From: JAYEJW01 sp034716535
Lineage (GTDB): Bacteria; Pseudomonadota; Gammaproteobacteria; Chromatiales; Chromatiaceae
Direction: 5' to 3'
NCBI GenBank assembly: GCA_034716535.1
Contig: JAYEJW010000366.1
Coordinates: 1-9,954, forward strand
DNA length: 9,954 bases
Shown here: positions 6,571 through 9,954 of the stretch, piece after piece
How the letters are laid out: every line of letters starts with the position of its first letter
Position numbering within the stretch: the stretch's first letter is position 1
Position numbers and translations under genes: made by a program
Notes under the pieces: generated by a model
Told to the model about the DNA's origin: nothing
Database searches by the model: none
What the model saw: only the letters and a program-made list of their open reading frames with translations

Positions 6571-6627
6571 ATGCCCCAGAAATACCGCAGCTATGACTGG
6601 GGCTACTGGCAAAACCGCAACTGGTAG
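6571..6627 (+). CDS. Possible 18-residue aromatic-rich peptide
   Basis: ATG at 6571 opens a frame of 18 codons ending in TAG, encoding MPQKYRSYDWGYWQNRNW. Six of 18 residues are Tyr or Trp, unusual for random high-GC sequence. A weak CGGGAA lies about 5 bases upstream as a possible ribosome site. No terminator or antiterminator follows that would make it a classic attenuator leader. It may also be a gene remnant or chance. Low confidence that it is translated. Confidence 0.15.
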   Translation: MPQKYRSYDWGYWQNRNW

Positions 6628-6740
6628 AGAATCAAGGCTTGGCGCTTCGCGCGGCGCGGACGCCTCACAGCGCAAAGGCAACCTCACGGGGGAAGGGGGG
6701 GCACTCGGAAAAAGATGGCCCCGCCGTGGACGAAACGGGC

Positions 6741-7565
6741 TTAGGACGGCGCTCCGGACGCCCTCGGCCGATATAGCCGAACTGCGTTGTCGTGCAGAAC
6801 GCCGCGGATGAGCGAATCCTGCTCCAAGGCGTCCACAATCAGATCGAGGTCCGCAGGCGCGAACGGACGTGGAGTACGTGTGCAGGGCAGATCGGTGCCG
6901 AAGATCAGGGCATCGGGGTTGACTCCCACGATCGCGCGCAACGCAGCGGCAATCGGGAAATCGACGCGGCCAAAGCCTGAGGCCTTGACCCACGCGCCCC
7001 GCTCCACCAATCGCAGTACGTGGGGCAGGCCGCGGCCTGTAAGGCCGAGGTGATCGATGCCGATCGTCGGAAGCTTTGCAAGCAGCCCCGAAAGGCTAGG
7101 AATCTCCTCCGCATCCAGATAGAGCTCCACATGCCAGCCCGCCGTATCGAAGGCTCTCTGCGCGAGGCGCAGCATCTGCACCCCGTCCGGGTGCAGGCCG
7201 CGCCTGAGGTTGAACCGCAGCGCCCTCACGCCCAGTCCGTCGAGCCTGTGGATCTCCTGCTCGGTCGTCTCCGCCGGTAACTGAGTGACCCCGACAAAGC
7301 CGGGGCCAAGGCGAGCGAGCGCGTCCTCGAGATAACTTTGGTCGTACGCGTGGAAAGACCCGGAGACCAGGGCGCCGCCTATGACACCGAGGGGACGCGC
7401 CTGTTCCAGATAGGCGTCGGCCGTGAATGGCGCCGGCAGGAAGCCGGCGTTGGCCGCAAGGGGAAAACGCGGGTCGATGATGTGGAAGTGACCGTCGAAG
7501 ACGCGCGGGCCGTCCGGATGGCTCAGCCTGGAAACGGCGGTTGGACGGGCTGCAGAGTGCGTCAT
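6741..7565 (-). CDS. Amidohydrolase-2 family TIM-barrel metal-dependent hydrolase
   Basis: This 274-residue cytosolic enzyme fits the amidohydrolase-2 group, which includes 2-pyrone-4,6-dicarboxylate lactonase and related hydrolases or decarboxylases. Visible marks in barrel order are H26-F-H28 after strand 1 (RVFDGHFHIIDP), LRFNLRRG at about 116-123, H172 in IDHLG, VKASG at about 193-197, and D225 in FGTDLP as the likely catalytic or metal-binding Asp. The end, LHDNAVRLYRP, is the usual C-terminal helix of the family. Length is normal to slightly short. Residues 1-20 before the barrel are unconserved-looking, and no good ribosome site precedes the ATG at 7565, so the true start could lie slightly downstream. 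It is divergent from the PilZ gene (158 bp apart). Substrate unknown; the family call is firm. Confidence 0.88.
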   Translation of the reverse strand: MTHSAARPTAVSRLSHPDGPRVFDGHFHIIDPRFPLAANAGFLPAPFTADAYLEQARPLGVIGGALVSGSFHAYDQSYLEDALARLGPGFVGVTQLPAETTEQEIHRLDGLGVRALRFNLRRGLHPDGVQMLRLAQRAFDTAGWHVELYLDAEEIPSLSGLLAKLPTIGIDHLGLTGRGLPHVLRLVERGAWVKASGFGRVDFPIAAALRAIVGVNPDALIFGTDLPCTRTPRPFAPADLDLIVDALEQDSLIRGVLHDNAVRLYRPRASGAPS

Positions 7566-7723
7566 ATTTTTCGGCTGGCGAGGTGAAAACGGACCGGATC
7601 AGCCGATTTTGACCCTAAAAACAGCGGCCTTGGTCAAGAGGCTGTCACAAGAACTGCACGGGCTCGTCAAATTTCACCTCTAAGATAAGGTGAAGAAAAC
7701 GGAAAACCCTGAGATCCGCAGCA
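7566..7723. promoter_or_regulatory. Divergent intergenic region with AGGTGAA motifs
   Basis: The heptamer AGGTGAA occurs three times in 158 bp: at 7581-7587 (+), at 7673-7679 in reverse (TTCACCT) and at 7688-7694 (+). The last two form an inverted repeat with 7-bp arms and an 8-bp centre. TAAGAT (7681-7686), in that centre, could be the -10 box of the PilZ gene. Bases after the plus-strand copies are also alike (AAAACGGA soon after each). The layout is what an operator for a regulator acting on both divergent genes would look like; the regulator is not in the window. Confidence 0.4.
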
Positions 7724-8077
7724 ATGAGCGTAGAACACAGATACAGCGCGCGACATTCCATCGACCTCCAGGTGCACATCCGGTACCGGAAGCGGCGTTT
7801 TTATTGTGCCCATGCCCGAAACCTCTCGACGGACGGTATATACTTGGAGGTCCAGTCCGTGACCCTGCCCACCGGGACCCACGTCGAGCTGGAATTCGAC
7901 AGCCAAGGCGAGTACTTCCTCATCCCCGCCGTGGTCGCTCACCACAACGGTTCCGGTGTCGGCGTGATGTTCCGTGATCCGCAGTCGGGCCTGTTCAAGT
8001 ATCTGACCCGACTCCAGGCACCCGCCATGCCCCCACGACAGGGTGGAACGCTGCACGAACCCCTCGCCAACCATTAG
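7724..8077 (+). CDS. Single-domain PilZ protein, probable c-di-GMP receptor
   Basis: This 117-residue protein is almost entirely one PilZ domain. The two parts of the c-di-GMP site are both intact: RxxxR as R6-Y-S-A-R10, and [D/N]xSxxG as N33-L-S-T-D-G38. Between and after them the beta-barrel strands are readable (IDLQVHIRYRKRRFYCAHARNL, GTHVELEFD, FLIPAVVAHHNGSGVGVMF). The last 25 or so residues are a Pro/Gly-containing tail. Single-domain PilZ proteins act by binding a partner when c-di-GMP rises, for example in motility or exopolysaccharide control; the partner cannot be inferred here. It is divergent from the amidohydrolase gene and convergent with the TRAP genes. The ribosome site is weak (GAGAT). 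The TAG stop overlaps the outer left arm of the second repeat copy. Confidence 0.92.
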   Translation: MSVEHRYSARHSIDLQVHIRYRKRRFYCAHARNLSTDGIYLEVQSVTLPTGTHVELEFDSQGEYFLIPAVVAHHNGSGVGVMFRDPQSGLFKYLTRLQAPAMPPRQGGTLHEPLANH

Positions 8078-8195
8078 TACAGCAGCGCCTAAGTTTCTCT
8101 AACAGTCATCATGCCAGCAGATTTTCTTCGCGCCCTTCGCGGCTTCGCGTGAGACTCTCTCTATCTTGTTACAGAGTCTTAGGCGCGCCTGTACT
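8076..8195 (+). repeat. MITE-like repeat, copy 2, with 18-bp terminal inverted repeats
   Basis: The core 8089-8182 is 91/94 identical to 425-518. Here the ends extend: left AGTACAGCAGCGCCTAAG (8076-8093) matches the reverse complement of the right arm (8178-8195) at 16 of 18 positions. The whole element is therefore about 120 bp. It fills most of the gap between the convergent PilZ and TRAP large-subunit genes and could fold into a long hairpin that stops transcription from both. No target-site duplication was evident by eye. The left arm starts inside the PilZ stop codon. Confidence 0.75.
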
Positions 8196-8212
8196 TGTCG
8201 GTCATCCGATCG

Positions 8213-9595
8213 TCAATCGTAAATCCTATCCGGCAGCCAGGTTGCCAGCTCCGGCCACAGCGCCAACGCGCCCAGCATGAGAAGCTGGATGATGATGAAG
8301 GGCAAGACGCCACGGTAGATCTGGGGCGTCGTGACCTCCGCGGGGGCCACGCCGCGCAGGTAGAACAGAGAGAAACCGAACGGTGGCGTCAGGAAGGAGG
8401 TCTGCAGGTTGATCGCGATCATCACACCGAGCCACACCGGATCCAGTCCCAGCCCCAAGAGCACCGGCCCGACAATGGGCACCACCACGAAGGTGATCTC
8501 GATAAAATCGAGAATGAAGCCGAGCAGGAACATCACCAGCATCACCAGGGCGACCGCGCTCAGGGTTCCACCCGGAAGGCCGGTGAGAAAGTCGGTGACC
8601 AGCTCGTCCCCCTCGAAGCCGCGAAAGACCAGGGAGAAGATCGCCGCTCCGATGAAGATGAAGAACACCATGCTGGTGACGGTTGTGGTCTGATTCATCA
8701 CCTCCCGCAAGGTTGCGAGATCGAGCCGGCGCCGCACGGCCGCGAGCAGCAGGGCGCCAACCGCACCGACCGAGGCGGCCTCGGTCGGGGTGGCGAATCC
8801 ACCGAGGATCGACCCCAGCACGGCCACGATGAGCAACAGAGGCGGCAGCAACGCCTGGATGACCTTTCCCCAGAGTACGCCTCGCCCAACGGGACGCTCC
8901 GACTCTGGAATGGCAGGCACCGCCTGCGGCCGCAGCACGGCCACTGAAACCAGATAGAGCACGTAGAGCAGCACCAGTGCCAACCCGGGGATGAGCGCGC
9001 CGATGAACAGGTCCCCCACCGAGACCGTGTCCGGTGAGAACAGCCCCATGTCCAGCTGGGCCTGCTGATAGGCGGCGGAAAGAACATCCCCGAGCAGCAC
9101 CAGAACGATGGACGGCGGGATGATCTGCCCCAGGGTCCCTGAGGCACAGATGGTGCCGGCGGCGATGCTCGGGTCGTAGTTGCGCCGCAGCATGGTGGGC
9201 AGGGAGAGCAGGCCCATGGTCACCACCGTCGCACCCACGATACCCGTACTTGCAGCCAACAGCATGCCCACCAGGGTGACCGAGATCCCGAGCCCACCGC
9301 GCAGCGGACCGAACAGCATGGCCATGGTGTCCAGCAGGTTCTCCGCCACCCGGGAGCGCTCCAACATTACTCCCATGAACACGAACAGCGGGACCGCGAT
9401 CAGGGTCTCGTTGGTCATGATCCCGTAGACGCGGTTGGGCAGGGCCTCGATGAAGGCCGGGTCGAACAGGCCGAACCACTCGCCGATGAAGGCGAAGGCC
9501 AACGCCGTCCCGCCCAGCGACAGGGCAACGGGGTAGCCCAGCAACAACACGACGCCCACCGTCAGAAACAGGAGCAGCGGCATGAGCTCAGTCAC
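8213..9595 (-). CDS. TRAP transporter large permease subunit (DctM family)
   Basis: This is the main membrane subunit of a tripartite ATP-independent periplasmic transporter, which takes up organic acids or similar solutes using an ion gradient. The 460-residue protein is nearly all hydrophobic segments, as expected for the family. Typical stretches are LLGYPVALSLGG near the N-terminus, NETLIAVPLFVFMG, LAASTGIVGATVVTMG, GTLGQIIPPS (about 153-162), ATPTEAASVGA, and LDFIEITFVVVPI with SFLTPPFGFSLFYLRG near the end. A longer frame begins at 9655, but GTG at 9595 is preferred: GAGG (9605-9602) stands 6 bases upstream, the product starts MTELMPLLLF like relatives, and it overlaps the end of the small-subunit gene. 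ATG at 9583 is an alternative. Size and style resemble the mannitol/chloroaromatic branch (FcbT3-like), weakly. The solute-binding protein is not in the window. Confidence 0.95.
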   Translation of the reverse strand: MTELMPLLLFLTVGVVLLLGYPVALSLGGTALAFAFIGEWFGLFDPAFIEALPNRVYGIMTNETLIAVPLFVFMGVMLERSRVAENLLDTMAMLFGPLRGGLGISVTLVGMLLAASTGIVGATVVTMGLLSLPTMLRRNYDPSIAAGTICASGTLGQIIPPSIVLVLLGDVLSAAYQQAQLDMGLFSPDTVSVGDLFIGALIPGLALVLLYVLYLVSVAVLRPQAVPAIPESERPVGRGVLWGKVIQALLPPLLLIVAVLGSILGGFATPTEAASVGAVGALLLAAVRRRLDLATLREVMNQTTTVTSMVFFIFIGAAIFSLVFRGFEGDELVTDFLTGLPGGTLSAVALVMLVMFLLGFILDFIEITFVVVPIVGPVLLGLGLDPVWLGVMIAINLQTSFLTPPFGFSLFYLRGVAPAEVTTPQIYRGVLPFIIIQLLMLGALALWPELATWLPDRIYD

Positions 9596-9954
9596 GGCCC
9601 GCCTCTTCGTCCGGACCCGGCAGGGCGGCCTCCACACCGCCCAGGAACAGGCCATTGCGCAGCACCCAGGCCAACCCCTGCAGCATCACAAGCAGCGGCA
9701 TGACGAGGATCAAGGTCTTGAGCAGGTAGACGCCAGGGATTCCGCCAGCCTCCCGGGAGCCCTCAAGCACCTCCCAGGACTCGGTGACATACTCCCAGCC
9801 CACCCAGGCGATGTAGGCACACACGGGCATGAGCAACAGGAGTGTCCCCAGCAGATCCACCCAGGCTCGGCCGCGCCGGGACAGCCGATGGTAGAAGATG
9901 TCCACCCGCACATGGCCGTCGCGCCGCAGGGTGTAGGCCGCCCCGAGCATGAAG
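9588..9954 (-). CDS. TRAP transporter small permease subunit (DctQ family), C-terminal part
   Basis: The frame is open through the right edge, so the N-terminus is outside the window. About 120 residues are visible. The piece LRRDGHVRVDIFYHRLSRRGRAWVD is characteristic of DctQ proteins, followed by a hydrophobic helix (LLGTLLLLMPVCAYIAWVGW), the segment ESWEVLEGSREAGGIPGVYLLKT, and a last helix (LILVMPLLVMLQGLAWVL). The tail is acidic. DctQ forms a membrane complex with the large subunit. Its TGA (9590-9588) overlaps the proposed GTG start of the large subunit by 8 bases, indicating translational coupling. The GIPGVYLLKT segment resembles FcbT2-like members, from memory. Confidence 0.92.
   Translation of the reverse strand, partial: FMLGAAYTLRRDGHVRVDIFYHRLSRRGRAWVDLLGTLLLLMPVCAYIAWVGWEYVTESWEVLEGSREAGGIPGVYLLKTLILVMPLLVMLQGLAWVLRNGLFLGGVEAALPGPDEEAGRD

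Larger units (their letters stand above)
6129..6740. other. Gene-poor stretch between palindrome array and amidohydrolase gene
   Basis: The longest open frame here (6133-6627, +) has no recognisable protein pattern, a composition rich in Arg, Pro and Ala, and a strong terminator inside it. It is therefore probably not a gene in full. What is supported is the terminator at 6419-6457 with stacked hairpins upstream (possible small RNA), a further hairpin with arms at 6457-6466 and 6483-6491, and a very short open frame of unusual composition at 6571-6627. The remainder, 6628-6740, shows nothing identifiable. Confidence 0.5.

Noticed and set aside
6133..6627. 164-residue open frame as a protein gene
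   Set aside because: No domain pattern or ribosome site, a strong terminator lies within it, and composition looks like translated non-coding GC-rich DNA.
6668..6692. GCGCAAAGGCAACC also resembles a GEMM fragment
   Set aside because: No paired stem with a GNRA loop follows; the downstream sequence is a G-run.
6700..6745. Minus-strand terminator after the amidohydrolase (CTTTTT near 6711-6716)
   Set aside because: The only stem, GCCGT/ACGGC, is short, has a long loop containing the stop codon, and is separated from the T-run.
8226..9479. 417-residue minus-strand frame
   Set aside because: It is an alternate frame of the TRAP large-subunit gene, rich in Arg/Gly/His, with no membrane segments.

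Overview
This is a GC-rich bacterial chromosome segment. Gene style (CusA-type metal pump, TRAP transporter, multihaem cytochrome, PilZ protein) suggests a proteobacterium, most likely a gammaproteobacterium with a respiratory or chemolithotrophic lifestyle. No rRNA, tRNA, phage gene, transposase or CRISPR array was recognised.

Layout: (1) 1-428 is the 3' end of a CusA-type heavy-metal RND pump gene on +. (2) Its stop codon lies inside a 94-bp repeat with inverted ends. A second copy (91/94 identical) lies about 7.7 kb away at 8089-8182, where the terminal inverted repeats are longer. (3) 886-3999 on + encodes a 1037-residue exported protein. It has two Ig/PKD-like domains, a haem-free middle region and nine CxxCH haem sites, followed by a terminator. 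(4) 4178-4732 on + encodes a periplasmic TlpA/ResA-type thioredoxin with WCGPC. (5) 4819-5772 on - is convergent with it and encodes an exported protein of two small conserved-looking blocks joined by a long Ala/Pro/Glu linker. (6) 5773-6740 is almost 1 kb without a convincing gene. It holds three spaced palindromes with covarying stems and a strong factor-independent terminator that may end a small RNA. (7) 6741-7565 on - encodes an amidohydrolase-2 family TIM-barrel enzyme. Divergent from it, 7724-8077 on + encodes a single-domain PilZ protein. Their shared intergenic region holds three copies of AGGTGAA, two forming an inverted repeat. (8) 8213-9954 on - encodes the large (DctM) and small (DctQ, cut by the window edge) permease subunits of a TRAP transporter, with overlapping reading frames.

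How it may fit together: the giant cytochrome, the periplasmic thioredoxin (a possible apocytochrome disulfide reductant) and the facing exported protein form a plausible cell-envelope redox locus. The amidohydrolase, PilZ and TRAP genes look like separate units. The most unusual items are the Ig-cytochrome with its haem-free middle region, the repeat that supplies the RND stop codon, and the structured non-coding stretch at 5.9-6.5 kb. All functional assignments rest on motifs read by eye; no database search was possible.
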